A DNA stretch of 35,784 nucleotides from Hydrogenophaga sp. (GCA_030682835.1 JAUXNG010000041.1:1-35784); one strand, 5' to 3'. Counted from the first letter of the stretch, positions 20,063 through 28,544 are shown. The notes: generated by a model not told the origin, from the letters alone. A program made the numbers and translations.

Positions 20063-20215
20063 GAATTGTGAACCTCTGCGCACCGGAACCGGCACGCGAC
20101 AGTGGAAGAGCGGAAAGCGGGATGCCCCGGCGATGCGGGGGCGACAATATGCGGATTTTACCTTTCACAACAACAACCCGCCGTCGCCGCCTGAAGCGCA
20201 CCCAGAACACCGCGG

Positions 20216-20280
20216 AACTGGCTCCGCCAGGCCGCAGGTGTTGCCCCCTTGGGGGTGACGCCGAAGGCGGCGCGGGGGGA
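20216..20280. repeat. GC-rich intergenic repeat ahead of trmJ
   Basis: The segment holds two small hairpins in series: CCCCC-TT-GGGGG (20244-20255) and CGCC-GAA-GGCG (20259-20269). It ends just before the trmJ ribosome-binding site. From memory this resembles a variant of dispersed elements common between genes in Comamonadaceae, and it shares the CCCCC/GGGGG stem with the elements at 25280-25324 and 28617-28659. Confidence 0.5.
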
Positions 20281-20286
20281 ATCACC

Positions 20287-21045
20287 ATGCGTTCGCGTTT
20301 TATCCTGATCCAGACCAGCCACGCCGGCAACGTGGGCGGTGTCGCCCGTGCCATGAAAGTCATGGGCTTCGACGACCTCGTGCTGGTGGAGCCGCGCTGG
20401 CCCAATGTGCTGCGCCGTGAAGAAACTATCCAGCGCGCCAGTGGGGCCAACGACGTGCTCGAGAAAGCCCGCATCGTCGCCACGCTGGACGAAGCCCTGG
20501 ACGGTATCGACCACCTCTGCGCCACCGCCATGACCCCGCGCGATTTCGGCCCGCCCACTCGCTCGCCGCGCGAGCATTTCGCCAGCCTGCTGGGGGGGCC
20601 GTCACCCCATGCGGCCAGCCCGCAGCGCCCCGGCGGCGTGGCATTCCTGTTCGGCTCGGAACGCTTCGGCATGCGCAACGAAGACGTGTACCGCTGCCAC
20701 GCGTGCCTGAGCATCCCCACCGCGCCCAGCTTCGGCTCGCTGAACCTGGCGGCAGCGGTGCAGCTCATCGCCTACGACTGGCGCCTGGCGCTGGGTGGCT
20801 TTGATGCACCAGCCTCGGGCACGCCCGAGCGGGCGCCTGCTGACGCCCAGGCGCTCGCCGGCATGCTGCAGCACCTGGAGCAGGCGCTGGTGGCCGTGGA
20901 CTTTCTTGACCCCGCCGCGCCCAAGAAGCTCATGCCCCGGCTCAACCAGCTCTTCAACCGCGCCGCGCCCAGCGAAGACGAAATCCACATCCTGCGCGGT
21001 GTCGCCAAAGCCATGCTTCAGGTGGCCGACCAAGCGAAGCGCTAG
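20287..21045 (+). CDS. trmJ: tRNA (cytidine/uridine-2'-O-)-methyltransferase TrmJ
   Basis: 252 residues of the SPOUT superfamily. TrmJ methylates the 2'-OH of position 32 in the anticodon loop of several tRNAs. The N-terminus FILIQTSHAGNVGGVARAMK and the knot region VAFLFGSERFGMRNEDVYRC with IPTAPSFGSLNLAAAVQLIAYD form the trefoil-knot SAM site. The C-terminal helical extension (FLDPAAPKKLMPRLNQLFNR...EIHILRGVAKAML) is typical of TrmJ. The ATG at 20287 follows a purine-rich GGGGGAATCACC. The frame stays open upstream through the intergenic repeat, but that part has no family similarity. cysE starts 30 nt downstream, so the two are probably co-transcribed. Confidence 0.95.
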   Translation: MRSRFILIQTSHAGNVGGVARAMKVMGFDDLVLVEPRWPNVLRREETIQRASGANDVLEKARIVATLDEALDGIDHLCATAMTPRDFGPPTRSPREHFASLLGGPSPHAASPQRPGGVAFLFGSERFGMRNEDVYRCHACLSIPTAPSFGSLNLAAAVQLIAYDWRLALGGFDAPASGTPERAPADAQALAGMLQHLEQALVAVDFLDPAAPKKLMPRLNQLFNRAAPSEDEIHILRGVAKAMLQVADQAKR

Positions 21046-21075
21046 ACTGACTGCCCCAAAACCAGAAGAAGCCCC

Positions 21076-21846
21076 ATGTTTGCCCGCATCCGATCCGACA
21101 TCCAGTGCATCCTCGAGCGAGACCCCGCCGCGCGCAGCACCTGGGAAGTGATCACCTGTTACCCGGGCCTGCACGCTGTCTGGCTGCACCGGGTGGCGCA
21201 CTGGTGCTGGACGCACGGCCTGAAGTGGCCGGGGCGTTTCATTTCGCACCTGGGCCGTTTCTTCACCGGCATCGAGATTCATCCGGGCGCGAAGATTGGC
21301 GAGCGGGTGTTCTTCGACCACGCGCTGGGCGTGGTGGTGGGCGAGACCGCCGAAATCGGCGACGGCTGCACGATCTACCAAGGGGTCACGCTGGGTGGCA
21401 CCTCGCTCTACAAAGGCACCAAGCGCCACCCGACACTGGGGCGGGACGTGGTGGTGAGCGCCGGCGCCAAGGTGCTGGGCGGCTTCGAGGTCGGCGACGG
21501 CGCCAAGATCGGCAGCAACGCGGTGGACATCAAGCCGGTGCCGCCTGGCGCCACGGCCGTGGGCATTCCGGCCCGCATCATCCCCAGCAAGCAGGGCGCC
21601 AGTGCTGATGTGACCGAGGCGAACCCCAAGTTCCAGGCCTACGGCATCACGCAGGAAGACGATCCCCTGTCACAGGCCATGCGCGGCCTGATCGACAGCG
21701 CCGCCGGCCAGGAACACCAGATCGCCCTGCTGTGGCAGGCGATCGAGAAACTGTCGTCGATGGAAAAAGGCGACTGTGTGCCGGCCGGCGCGGCACTGAA
21801 AGAGAACTTCGAAGCCGACAAGCTGAACCAGTTGGTCGGGAAGTGA
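21076..21846 (+). CDS. cysE: Serine O-acetyltransferase
   Basis: 256 residues. It transfers acetyl from acetyl-CoA to L-serine, the first step of cysteine synthesis in the cytoplasm. A helical N-terminal domain ([29 protein letters not shown]) precedes the left-handed beta-helix of hexapeptide repeats ([40 protein letters not shown]). The acetyl-CoA loop [16 protein letters not shown] and the end cap [22 protein letters not shown] follow. The last 70 or so residues after PSKQ form an extra helical C-terminus seen in Burkholderiales homologues. The usual 'SNAVVL' appears here as SNAVDI. A purine-rich AGAAGAAG precedes the ATG. It lies 30 nt after trmJ. Confidence 0.96.
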   Translation: MFARIRSDIQCILERDPAARSTWEVITCYPGLHAVWLHRVAHWCWTHGLKWPGRFISHLGRFFTGIEIHPGAKIGERVFFDHALGVVVGETAEIGDGCTIYQGVTLGGTSLYKGTKRHPTLGRDVVVSAGAKVLGGFEVGDGAKIGSNAVDIKPVPPGATAVGIPARIIPSKQGASADVTEANPKFQAYGITQEDDPLSQAMRGLIDSAAGQEHQIALLWQAIEKLSSMEKGDCVPAGAALKENFEADKLNQLVGK

Positions 21847-21867
21847 GTTTCATTGTTCCGATCCCAC

Positions 21868-21941
21868 CCGTTCGGGCTGAGCGTGTCGAAGCCCTCGCGC
21901 CATGTACCGCATGAGCCATTCGACAGGCTCAGGCCGAACGG
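21868..21941. repeat. Inverted repeat in the convergent cysE/slyD gap
   Basis: A 23-nt left arm (21868-21890, beginning CCGTTCGGGCTGAG) and right arm (21919-21941, ending GCCGAACGG) are reverse complements at 21 of 23 positions around a 28-nt loop. This TTCGACAGGCTCAG-type palindrome recurs between convergent genes in many proteobacteria. Here it probably acts as a bidirectional transcript-end structure. Confidence 0.75.
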
Positions 21942-21952
21942 CGTGGAAGGCG

Positions 21953-22429
21953 TCAGTGGTGGTGGCCGTGTGCGCCGTGCGCGTGGCCGTGGGCGATTTC
22001 TTCCGCTGACGCGGGTTGCACATCCACCACTTTCACCGCAAAGTGCAGCACCTGTCCGGCCAGCGGGTGGTTGCCGTCGAGGTGCACGGTGTCGCCCTTG
22101 ATCTTCATCACGGTGAAGACCTGTTCGCGCCCGTTGTCGTCCGTGCCCTGGAGCTGACCCCCGACCTTCACGCCGGGTGGGAATTCGCTCTTGGGGATGC
22201 TGTGCACCAGGCTTTCGTTGCGAACGCCAAAGGCGTCTTCCGGCGGCAGTTCCAGCGTGGCGGCAAAGCCTTTTTCCTGGCCTTCCAGCGCCTTTTCGAT
22301 GCCGGGCAGGGTGTTGTTGTAGCCGCCGTGCAGGTAGGCGCGGGGCTCCTTGCCGTCTTCGAGCAGCTTGCCTTTGGCGTCGGTGGCGCGGAAGGTGATG
22401 GTGACGACGGTGTCTTTGGTGATTTTCAT
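21953..22429 (-). CDS. slyD: FKBP-type peptidyl-prolyl isomerase, SlyD-like with His-rich tail
   Basis: 158 residues. The FKBP domain starts TVVTITFRATDAKGKLLE and contains LPGIEKALEGQEKGFAATLE, then the flap (insert-in-flap) domain (PPEDAFGVRNESLVHSIPKSEF...DGNHPLAGQVLHFAVKVV). This is SlyD-type architecture for prolyl isomerisation with chaperone activity. The C-terminus, EEIAHGHAHGAHGHHH, is His-rich; in E. coli SlyD such a tail binds nickel and helps hydrogenase maturation. The tail here is much shorter than in E. coli and lacks Cys, so FkpB-like function is not excluded. The ATG at 22429 is chosen by family N-terminus. It lies 19 nt after mog on the same strand, so probably darP-mog-slyD form one transcript. 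Confidence 0.9.
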   Translation of the reverse strand: MKITKDTVVTITFRATDAKGKLLEDGKEPRAYLHGGYNNTLPGIEKALEGQEKGFAATLELPPEDAFGVRNESLVHSIPKSEFPPGVKVGGQLQGTDDNGREQVFTVMKIKGDTVHLDGNHPLAGQVLHFAVKVVDVQPASAEEIAHGHAHGAHGHHH

Positions 22430-22448
22430 GGTGTCAGTCCTGTCAGGT

Positions 22449-23054
22449 TCAGCGGGCCGGTCGCACCGCATTCTTGGGTCGCCAGCCTTTGACGACCTCG
22501 TCGTTGGTTTCGAGGTAGGGGCCGCCGATGAGGTCGATGCAATAGGGCACGGCGGCAAAGATCCCATTGACACGCACCGAGCCGTCGGCGTTCCTGGCGC
22601 CTTCCAGCGTCTCGGCAATGGCCTTGGGCTGGCCCGGGAGGTTGATGATGAGGCTGTTGCTCCGGATCACCGCCACCTGGCGCGAGAGGATGGCGGTGGG
22701 CACGAAGGCCAGGCTGATCTGGCGCATCTGCTCGCCAAACCCGGGCATCTCCTTGTGGGCTACGGCGAGCGTGGCTTCGGGCGTCACGTCGCGCAGGGCC
22801 GGGCCCGTGCCGCCGGTGGTGAGTACCAGCGAGCAGCCAGCGTCGACCAGCTCGATCAGCGTGGCGCTGATGCGATCGGCTTCGTCGGGAATCAGGCGCG
22901 GCTCGAACGTGATCGGGTTCTTCAGCGCGCGGCCGAGCCAGTCCTGCAGGGCGGGCAGGCCTTTGTCTTCGTACACACCGCTGCTGGCGCGGTCGCTGAT
23001 GGAAACGATGCCGATGCGCACCGGCTCGGCGGCTGGGGTGGTGCTGTCGTTCAT
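22449..23054 (-). CDS. mog: Molybdopterin adenylyltransferase
   Basis: 201 residues of the MoaB/Mog family. Mog activates molybdopterin by adenylylation before molybdate insertion in cofactor synthesis. RIGIVSISDRASSGVYEDKG and LVLTTGGTGPALRDVTPEAT are the substrate-binding loops; MPGFGEQMRQISL and NLPGQPKAIAETLEG complete the fold. The E. coli-like length and 'SDRASSGVYEDKG' favour Mog over MoaB. The ATG overlaps the TGA of darP by 4 nt (23051-23054), indicating translational coupling. The product is likely needed by the nitrate reductase encoded at 31740-34679. Confidence 0.93.
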   Translation of the reverse strand: MNDSTTPAAEPVRIGIVSISDRASSGVYEDKGLPALQDWLGRALKNPITFEPRLIPDEADRISATLIELVDAGCSLVLTTGGTGPALRDVTPEATLAVAHKEMPGFGEQMRQISLAFVPTAILSRQVAVIRSNSLIINLPGQPKAIAETLEGARNADGSVRVNGIFAAVPYCIDLIGGPYLETNDEVVKGWRPKNAVRPAR

Positions 23055-23713
23055 GGCTGTTCGGTATCGGCGGATTCGTCGTCTGTGCCGTCCCCGGCTT
23101 CGCCGCGGTTCAGCACTTCTTTCACCAGCTGGAAGATCTCGCGGTAGGCCTTGCCGTGGCGCACGGCCACACCGGGGGCTTCCTGGGCTTGCGTGGCCTG
23201 CGCATCTTTGCGGGCCTGGCGGATCATGGCGCGCAGCTGCTGCACATCGGCTTCGGTGTCGATCTCCAGCCAGCGGGTGAGAGCGTCGTCGTCGGCAATC
23301 AGCTGGTCGCGCCACTGTTCGGCCTGGTGCAGCGAGAGCGTGCCTTTTGCCGAACCCTTGTTCTGCTCGTCCAGTGCGGCTTCAATGGCGGCAATGGTCT
23401 CTTCAGGCTGGCCGCGCATGAGCTTGCCGATGAACTGCATCTGGCGGCGGCGGCCTTCGAAGTTGGTGATCTTGCGGGCCGCGGCCACCGCGTCCAGCAG
23501 CTTCTCGGGCAGGTCGAGCCGCTTGGTGAGGTCGGCGCGCAGGTTGAGCAGGCTTTCGCCGAGCTCCTGCAGCCGGTCGCTGTGCTTCTTGAGGTCGGTC
23601 TTGCTCATGTCGGCCGAGCCCTTGAGCTCGCGCTTGAGCTCCAGGTCCAGTTCGCTGCCGAGGGCAACAAACTGGCCACGGACGAAATAGCCTTTGGTGG
23701 GTTTGCGGGACAT
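23051..23713 (-). CDS. darP: Ribosome biogenesis factor DarP/YjgA (DUF615)
   Basis: 220 residues. YjgA/DarP associates with late 50S ribosomal precursors and assists large-subunit assembly. The family is recognised by KRELKGSADMSKTDLKKHSDRLQELGESLL, ITNFEGRRRQMQFIGKLMRG and HQAEQWRDQLIADDDALTRWL. The protein is very charged and helical. Its C-terminus adds an acidic tail (GDGTDDESADTEQP) beyond the conserved domain. The ATG at 23713 (MSRKPTKGYF) is chosen because a longer frame upstream encodes low-complexity sequence. It diverges from pmbA, as in E. coli, where yjgA and pmbA are also divergent neighbours. Confidence 0.92.
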   Translation of the reverse strand: MSRKPTKGYFVRGQFVALGSELDLELKRELKGSADMSKTDLKKHSDRLQELGESLLNLRADLTKRLDLPEKLLDAVAAARKITNFEGRRRQMQFIGKLMRGQPEETIAAIEAALDEQNKGSAKGTLSLHQAEQWRDQLIADDDALTRWLEIDTEADVQQLRAMIRQARKDAQATQAQEAPGVAVRHGKAYREIFQLVKEVLNRGEAGDGTDDESADTEQP

Positions 23714-23829
23714 CTGAATATGGATACCCCCGCGCCGCCCACGGGTCCGGGCGGCTGGGCCACCGGCGTGGCGGGGCGGGGGATGGGTGGGGACAAGGGT
23801 TTGGGGCGACAAGTATCATAGCCGTCGAC

Positions 23830-25275
23830 ATGAAAAAAGCATCGAACACCCCGGCCCGCGTTCTCGCGACACCTTCTTCCACCCCCTTGGGCGCCAGCGC
23901 ACCCCTTGCCGGTTTCCAGTACGCCCGCAGCCAGTTCGAGGAACTGGTCGATCTGGCGCTGACCCATGCGAAGTTGCTGGGGGCCGTGGATGCAGCCGCC
24001 GAGGTGTCGGAAGGCGCTGGCCTGAGCGTGTCGGTGCGCAAGGGCGAGCTGGAGAACGTGGAGCGCAACCGCGACAAGTCGCTGGGCGTCACGGTCTACC
24101 TGGGCCAGAAGCGCGGCAATGCGTCCACCTCCGACTTTTCGCCCGACGCGGTGCGCCAGACGGTGCAGGCCGCCTACGACATTGCCCGCTTCACGGCGGA
24201 AGACCCGGTGGCCGGCCTGCCCGACGCGGCCGACGTGGCCGACAGCTACCCCGATCTCGACCTCTTCTATCCGTGGGCCATCGATTCCCAGCAGGCCATG
24301 CAGATCGCGCTGGCGTGCGAAGCCGCGGCCTTCAAGACCAGCAAGAAGATCACCAACAGCGAAGGCGCGGGCGTGTCGGCCCAGCAGTCGCATTTCTTCA
24401 CCGCCCACATGCGCGGCGGCGAGCGCAGCAAGCCCGGCATCTTCAGCGGCGGCTACGCCAGCTCGCGCCACAGCCTGTCGGTGGCCCCCATCGCCGGCAA
24501 GGGCGCGAACATGGAGCGCGACGCCTGGTACAGCTCCATGCGCGACCCGTCCGAACTGGCCAGCGCCGAAGCCGTGGGGCGTTACGCCGCCGAGCGCGCG
24601 CTCTCGCGGCTGAACGGCCGCAAGATTGCCACCACCGAGTGTCCGGTGCTGTTTGAATCCACCCTGGCCGCCGGCCTGCTGGGGGCCTATGTGCAGGCCA
24701 CCAGCGGTGGCGCGCTGTACCGCAAGACCACCTTCCTGAACGAGAGCCTGGGCAAGCGGGTGATGGCCAAGCACCTGGACATCCTGGAGGACCCGCACGT
24801 GCCCAAAGGCAAGGGCAGCTCGCCGTTCGACGATGAAGGCGTGCGCACCGCACCGCGCAAGGTGCTGGCCGCTGGCCGCGTGCAGGGCTATTTCCTGGGC
24901 AGCTACTCGGCGCGCAAGCTGGGCATGCGCACCACCGGCAATGCTGGCGGCTCGCACAACCTCACGCTCACCAGCCGCCTCACAGAATCCGGCGACGACC
25001 TCAAGGCCATGTTCCGCAAGCTCGGGCGCGGCCTGTTCGTCACCGAGCTGATGGGTCAGGGCGTCAATTACGTGACGGGTGACTACTCGCGCGGCGCATC
25101 CGGCTACTGGGTGGAAAACGGCGAAATCGCTTTCCCGGTGCACGAGATCACCATCGCCGGCAACCTGAAAGACATGTTCCAGGGCATCGACGCGGTGGGA
25201 GCTGATGTGTACACCTATGGCGCCAAAACCGTCGGCTCCATCCTCATCAACCGCATGAAAGTCGCCGGAAGCTGA
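23830..25275 (+). CDS. pmbA: Metalloprotease PmbA/TldE
   Basis: 481 residues. TldE/PmbA pairs with TldD in a heterodimeric metalloprotease that processes microcin B17 and degrades unfolded or modified peptides; TldD holds the metal site. Recognisable segments are GLSVSVRKGELENVERNRDKSLGVTVYLGQKRG, CPVLFESTLAAGLLGAYVQATSGGALYRKTTFL, STRKLGMR-like SYSARKLGMRTTGNAGGSHN and the C-terminal LMGQGVNYVTGDYSRGASGYWVENGEIAFPVHEITIAGNL. The N-terminus has a poorly conserved polar extension of about 28 residues before FQYARSQFEEL. tldD is not in the window. A conserved-looking repeat follows 4 nt after the stop (25280-25324). Confidence 0.95.
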   Translation: MKKASNTPARVLATPSSTPLGASAPLAGFQYARSQFEELVDLALTHAKLLGAVDAAAEVSEGAGLSVSVRKGELENVERNRDKSLGVTVYLGQKRGNASTSDFSPDAVRQTVQAAYDIARFTAEDPVAGLPDAADVADSYPDLDLFYPWAIDSQQAMQIALACEAAAFKTSKKITNSEGAGVSAQQSHFFTAHMRGGERSKPGIFSGGYASSRHSLSVAPIAGKGANMERDAWYSSMRDPSELASAEAVGRYAAERALSRLNGRKIATTECPVLFESTLAAGLLGAYVQATSGGALYRKTTFLNESLGKRVMAKHLDILEDPHVPKGKGSSPFDDEGVRTAPRKVLAAGRVQGYFLGSYSARKLGMRTTGNAGGSHNLTLTSRLTESGDDLKAMFRKLGRGLFVTELMGQGVNYVTGDYSRGASGYWVENGEIAFPVHEITIAGNLKDMFQGIDAVGADVYTYGAKTVGSILINRMKVAGS

Positions 25276-25279
25276 TGAG

Positions 25280-25324
25280 CCCCCACGCTCCGCCGCTGCG
25301 CGGATCGCTGCCCCCCAAGGGGGC
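25280..25324 (+). repeat. Dispersed 3'-end repeat after pmbA
   Basis: The element begins right after the pmbA stop with CCCCCACGCTCCGCCGCTGC and ends in the hairpin GCCCCC-CAA-GGGGGC (25310-25324). About 32 of 34 core positions match the element at 28617-28659, which is oriented the same way relative to its own upstream gene. No T-tract is present. Confidence 0.75.
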
Positions 25325-25382
25325 TGGCCTTGCTTGGGGCGGCCCTGCGCGGCGGCCATCTCGCCTGCGCGAGGCCTGACCC

Positions 25383-26267
25383 ATGCGTCCGGAAGCCATG
25401 GCGCTGATGGCGGCAGGCTGCTGGGCGGTTTCCAGCCTGTTTTCGGCTGCGCCTGCCCAGCGACTGGGGGCCATTGCCTTCAGCCGCTGGCGCATGCTGT
25501 TTGCCAGCGTCATTCTGTGGAGCATGGCGCTGGCTTCGGGGGGCTGGCGCGGCCTGGACACGGCAGCCCTTGCTTTACTGGCCATTTCCGGCGTGGTGGG
25601 CATCTTCATTGGCGACACCGCCCTGTTTGCCTGCATGAACCGGCTCGGTCCGCGCCGCTCGGGCGTGCTGTTCGCCACCCACGCCATTTTCTCCGCCGTG
25701 CTGGCCTGGCTGTTCCTGAGTGAAACGATCGGGGGCTGGGCGCTGGTGGGCAGCGCGCTGCTGGTCGGCGGCGTGATGATGGCCGTGCTCTGGGGCAAGC
25801 GTGCCGATGAGGCGCACCAGTGGGAAGCAACGCGCGGTGTGCTGCTGACGGGCGTGCTGCTGGGGCTGGTGGCCGCGCTGTGCCAGTCGGTCGCCACGCT
25901 CATGCTCAAGCCCCTGATGAGCACGGGGGTGGACGCGGTGTCGGCCTCTGCCACCCGCATGAGCATGGCCTTGCTGGCACATGTGGTGCTGCTGGCGAGT
26001 GGCTGGGCGCCGGCGAGGGCGCGGGCCCCGGTGCGCTGGCGTGATGCGGTACTCACCTGCCTGAGCGCGGCGGTGGCCATGGCGCTGGGCATGACGCTGA
26101 TCCTGCGGGCCATGCACAGCGGGCAGGCCGGGCTGGTGGCCATTCTCTCGTCAGTGACGCCGGTGCTGCTCTTGCCCTTGCTCTGGCTGGTCTACCGCCG
26201 CAGGCCCGCTGCCGGGGCCTGGGCCGGTGCGGTGCTGGCGGTTGCGGGCACCGCGCTCATTCTCTGA
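25383..26267 (+). CDS. EamA/DMT-superfamily transporter
   Basis: 294 residues with about ten hydrophobic segments arranged as two EamA-like halves. The first half contains FSRWRMLFASVILWSM, ISGVVGIFIGDTALFACMNRLGPRRSGVLFATHAIFSAVLAWLFLSETIGGW; the second repeats the pattern with ILRAMHSGQAGLVAILSSVTPVLLLPLLWLV. Drug/metabolite transporters of this type export amino acids, nucleosides or other small metabolites across the inner membrane; the substrate cannot be inferred. It converges on the binding-protein gene ending at 26299, with only 31 bp between that hold a GGCGC-CGCG-GCGCC palindrome. Confidence 0.9.
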   Translation: MRPEAMALMAAGCWAVSSLFSAAPAQRLGAIAFSRWRMLFASVILWSMALASGGWRGLDTAALALLAISGVVGIFIGDTALFACMNRLGPRRSGVLFATHAIFSAVLAWLFLSETIGGWALVGSALLVGGVMMAVLWGKRADEAHQWEATRGVLLTGVLLGLVAALCQSVATLMLKPLMSTGVDAVSASATRMSMALLAHVVLLASGWAPARARAPVRWRDAVLTCLSAAVAMALGMTLILRAMHSGQAGLVAILSSVTPVLLLPLLWLVYRRRPAAGAWAGAVLAVAGTALIL

Positions 26268-26298
26268 AGGCACCCCCCACGGCGCCGCGGCGCCCCCT

Positions 26299-27522
26299 TC
26301 ACTTCTTGCGCTGCACGAAGAGGTTGCGTTTGGCGTCTTCGGGGTAGGCGAATGTGATGGCGCCATTGCGGACCCGGCCCATCACCAGCATGTTGGCGGT
26401 TACCGCGTCCTTGTCTTCCAGCGAGAAAGGGCGTTCGTAGGTGGCCACCACGCCGTAGTAGACGCGCGGGATGTTCTCCAGCGCAGCCTTGACGGCGGGG
26501 CCGCCGAACTTGCCGTCGCGGATGCCGAGCAGGGCGTAGGTGAGCAGGTAGGCGGTGTCGTAGGCCTGGGCGGCGGCCATGGGCACGGGAATCTTCTGGT
26601 TGTACTTGCGTGCGTAGGCCGAGAGAAACGCCGCGCGGCGCTCGTTGCTGGGCTCGGCGATGAAGGTCTGCGCCATCAGTGCGCCCTCTGCCGCCGGGCC
26701 AGCCCCCTTCATGAAGAAAGGAAACGACAGCGGCCAGGCGCCCACCTGCGGCACGTCCCAGCGCAGGTCGCGCCGGCCGTTGGCGATGGCGGCGTTCTCG
26801 GGGCCCACCGTGTAGCTGAAGATGACGTTCGCACCGGCTTCCCGTGCGGCCTTGAGCGGCTCCGTCAGGTCCTTCACGCCCAGGGCGAATCGGGCCACGT
26901 GCACCGGCTTGAGCCCTTTGGCCGCAAGAGCGGCCTCCACGTCCTTCAGCCCGGCCTCGCCGTAGCCCGTTGAGTCGGCGAACACCGACACCTTGGTCCA
27001 GCCGCGCTTGATCAGGTCGTCGACCACGAAAGGGGCCTGGATGGCGTCGCGCGCCGAGGTGCGGAAGATGTAGCTTTCAGGGCCCGGGAAGCGGGCGGTG
27101 ATCGGGGTTCCGGTGGCGCAGGGCACGATCAGCGGCGACTTCGCCTGCTGGAACACGTCCAGCGTTTTCATGGCCACGCCGGTGTTGCAGAAGCCGATGG
27201 TGGCGATCACGCCGGCCTGCATCAGCTCCTCGGCGCCCTTGAGCCCCTGGTCGGGGTTGCCCTGGTCGTCCTTGATGACCAGGGTGAGCGGCCGCCCCAG
27301 GTAGCCACCGACAGAATTGATCTCGTCAATGGCCAGCTGGATGCCGTGCAGCATGGGCTGGCCGAAGTCGGACGATGGCCCGCTGAATGGACCGATGACG
27401 CCGATGTTGACGGACTGGTTGGCGGTCTGAGCCACCACCATTGGAACGTGCAGGGTGCCCATGAGGGCTGCGGCAAGGGCGGTGGATGCAAGCACCAGGC
27501 GGCGCAAGGACGACACGGGCAT
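26299..27522 (-). CDS. Periplasmic branched-chain amino-acid type binding protein
   Basis: 407 residues of the LivJ/LivK-like (Peripla_BP_6) family. It has a Sec signal peptide (MPVSSLRRLVLASTALAAAL...VVA-QT, about 32 residues). The mature protein begins NIGVIGPFSGPSSDFGQPMLHGIQLAIDEIN and continues with GRPLTLVIKDDQGNPDQGLKGAEELM, the hallmark of this type I binding fold. A very strong ribosome-binding site (GGAGGT) lies about 8 nt before the ATG. No HAAT permease or ATPase genes are adjacent, so it is an orphan binding protein that must share a transporter encoded elsewhere or act in sensing. In betaproteobacteria such proteins often bind amides, aromatic acids or amino acids; the ligand is unknown. 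Confidence 0.92.
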   Translation of the reverse strand: MPVSSLRRLVLASTALAAALMGTLHVPMVVAQTANQSVNIGVIGPFSGPSSDFGQPMLHGIQLAIDEINSVGGYLGRPLTLVIKDDQGNPDQGLKGAEELMQAGVIATIGFCNTGVAMKTLDVFQQAKSPLIVPCATGTPITARFPGPESYIFRTSARDAIQAPFVVDDLIKRGWTKVSVFADSTGYGEAGLKDVEAALAAKGLKPVHVARFALGVKDLTEPLKAAREAGANVIFSYTVGPENAAIANGRRDLRWDVPQVGAWPLSFPFFMKGAGPAAEGALMAQTFIAEPSNERRAAFLSAYARKYNQKIPVPMAAAQAYDTAYLLTYALLGIRDGKFGGPAVKAALENIPRVYYGVVATYERPFSLEDKDAVTANMLVMGRVRNGAITFAYPEDAKRNLFVQRKK

Positions 27523-27623
27523 AAAAAAGACCTCCGGAAAGTGCCGGGAGTCTAGTGCGTGCGCCGCCCATGAGGCCCAAGGTTTTCCCTGAGCGGGACG
27601 CGCTCAGCCCCAGGCGGTCGGTA

Positions 27624-28070
27624 TCAGGGGTTCAGCGCGGCTTTCACGGCGGCCGAAACCTGGCCCATGTCGGCCTTGCCGGCGAGACGCGTCTTGACCA
27701 CACCCATGACCTTGCCCATGTCGCCGGGGCCGCTGGCGCCCAATTCGGCGACGATGGCCTTCACTTCTGCCGCCACCTCGTCAGCCGACAGGCGCGCGGG
27801 CAGGTAGGCCTGAAGCACCTTGAGTTCGGCGCTTTCCTTGTCCGCCAGATCCATGCGATCGGCCTTGGTGAAGGCTTCGATGCTGTCCTTGCGCTGCTTG
27901 ATCAGCTTGTCCACGATGGCCACCACCATCGCGTCGTCAAGTTCCACGCGCTCGTCCACTTCCTTCTGCTTCATGGCAGCGGTCAGCAGGCGGATGGTGC
28001 CCAGGCGCTCGCTGTCCTTGGCGCGCATGGCGGCCTTCATGTCTTCGGTGATCTGTGCTTTGAGGGTCAT
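27624..28070 (-). CDS. yqeY: GatB/YqeY domain protein
   Basis: 148 residues, the normal length. It starts MTLKAQITEDMKAAMRAKDSERLGTIRLLTAA and contains QKEVDERVELDD, IEAFTKADRMDLADKESAELKVLQAYLP and GDMGKVMGVVKTRLAGKADMGQVSAAVKAAL, the whole YqeY domain. This resembles the tail domain of the GatB amidotransferase subunit and may bind tRNA, but no confirmed role is known. GGAG precedes the ATG at a suitable distance. It lies downstream of rpsU on the same strand, separated by the intrinsic terminator at 28131-28168; the rpsU-yqeY pairing is widely conserved. Confidence 0.93.
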   Translation of the reverse strand: MTLKAQITEDMKAAMRAKDSERLGTIRLLTAAMKQKEVDERVELDDAMVVAIVDKLIKQRKDSIEAFTKADRMDLADKESAELKVLQAYLPARLSADEVAAEVKAIVAELGASGPGDMGKVMGVVKTRLAGKADMGQVSAAVKAALNP

Positions 28071-28130
28071 GGTGAACTCCGGTGGGTCTGGCAGGGAATC
28101 AGGTGCGTTGGAAACGGTGGCGCTGGAAAC

Positions 28131-28168
28131 AGAAAAGCCCGCACGAGCGTCCTCTGGCGGGCTTTTCT
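28131..28168 (-). terminator. Intrinsic terminator between rpsU and yqeY
   Basis: AGAAAAGCCCGC (28131-28142) and GCGGGCTTTTCT (28157-28168) are perfect 12-bp inverted repeats with a 14-nt loop. The GC core is flanked by A/T runs on both sides, so it can work in either direction. Its position suggests that it ends most rpsU transcripts and allows lower read-through into yqeY. Confidence 0.85.
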
Positions 28169-28203
28169 GGTGGTTGCCGGTCGAGCCGGCAACACAGCGA
28201 GGC

Positions 28204-28416
28204 TCAGTACAGCTTCTTGGGCAGCTGCATGCTGCGCACGCGCTTGTAGTGGCGCTTGACGGCGGCTGCCTTCTTGCGCTTGCGCTCAGCGGTGGGCTTC
28301 TCGTAGAACTCACGAGCGCGCAGGTCGGTCAGCAGGCCGAGCTTTTCGATGGTGCGCTTGAAGCGGCGCAGGGCGACGTCAAAGGGTTCGTTGTCTTTTA
28401 CGCGGATGGTCGTCAT
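28204..28416 (-). CDS. rpsU: 30S ribosomal protein S21 (bS21)
   Basis: 70 residues: [20 protein letters not shown] at the N-terminus, then [32 protein letters not shown] and a basic end [13 protein letters not shown]. Length and sequence are typical of bS21, which sits near the 3' end of 16S rRNA in the small subunit. I chose ATG 28416 by family N-terminus. AAGAGGAAATTTCC in the reverse orientation means the leader near the start is pyrimidine-rich, with no strong Shine-Dalgarno sequence. That is notable because bS21 is the protein adjacent to the anti-Shine-Dalgarno region. A promoter is visible upstream. Confidence 0.97.
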   Translation of the reverse strand: MTTIRVKDNEPFDVALRRFKRTIEKLGLLTDLRAREFYEKPTAERKRKKAAAVKRHYKRVRSMQLPKKLY

Positions 28417-28491
28417 TGAAGAGGAAATTTCCAGAGTGCACAGAAAGAGGATGAACGGGAGATCGGGCCCAGGCATCGTTTCTGCAAAGTT

Positions 28492-28525
28492 CCCCCGCCT
28501 GTTAACTAGTATTGGCCGGCGGGGG
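28492..28525 (-). promoter_or_regulatory. GC-rich stem-loop in the rpsU leader
   Basis: CCCCCGCC (28492-28499) and GGCGGGGG (28518-28525) are perfect 8-bp inverted repeats around an 18-nt loop containing GTTAAC and CTAG. It lies between the predicted -10 box at 28545-28550 and the rpsU ATG at 28416, inside the predicted 5' untranslated region. No T-tract follows on the minus strand (GAACTTT only). It might be an autoregulatory leader element. Confidence 0.45.
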
Positions 28526-28544
28526 TTTGCCAGCGAAGCCTTGG

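Noticed and set aside
22449..25275. Possible novel system from slyD-mog-darP-pmbA clustering
   Set aside because: darP/pmbA divergence is conserved in E. coli too, and each gene has a housekeeping explanation.
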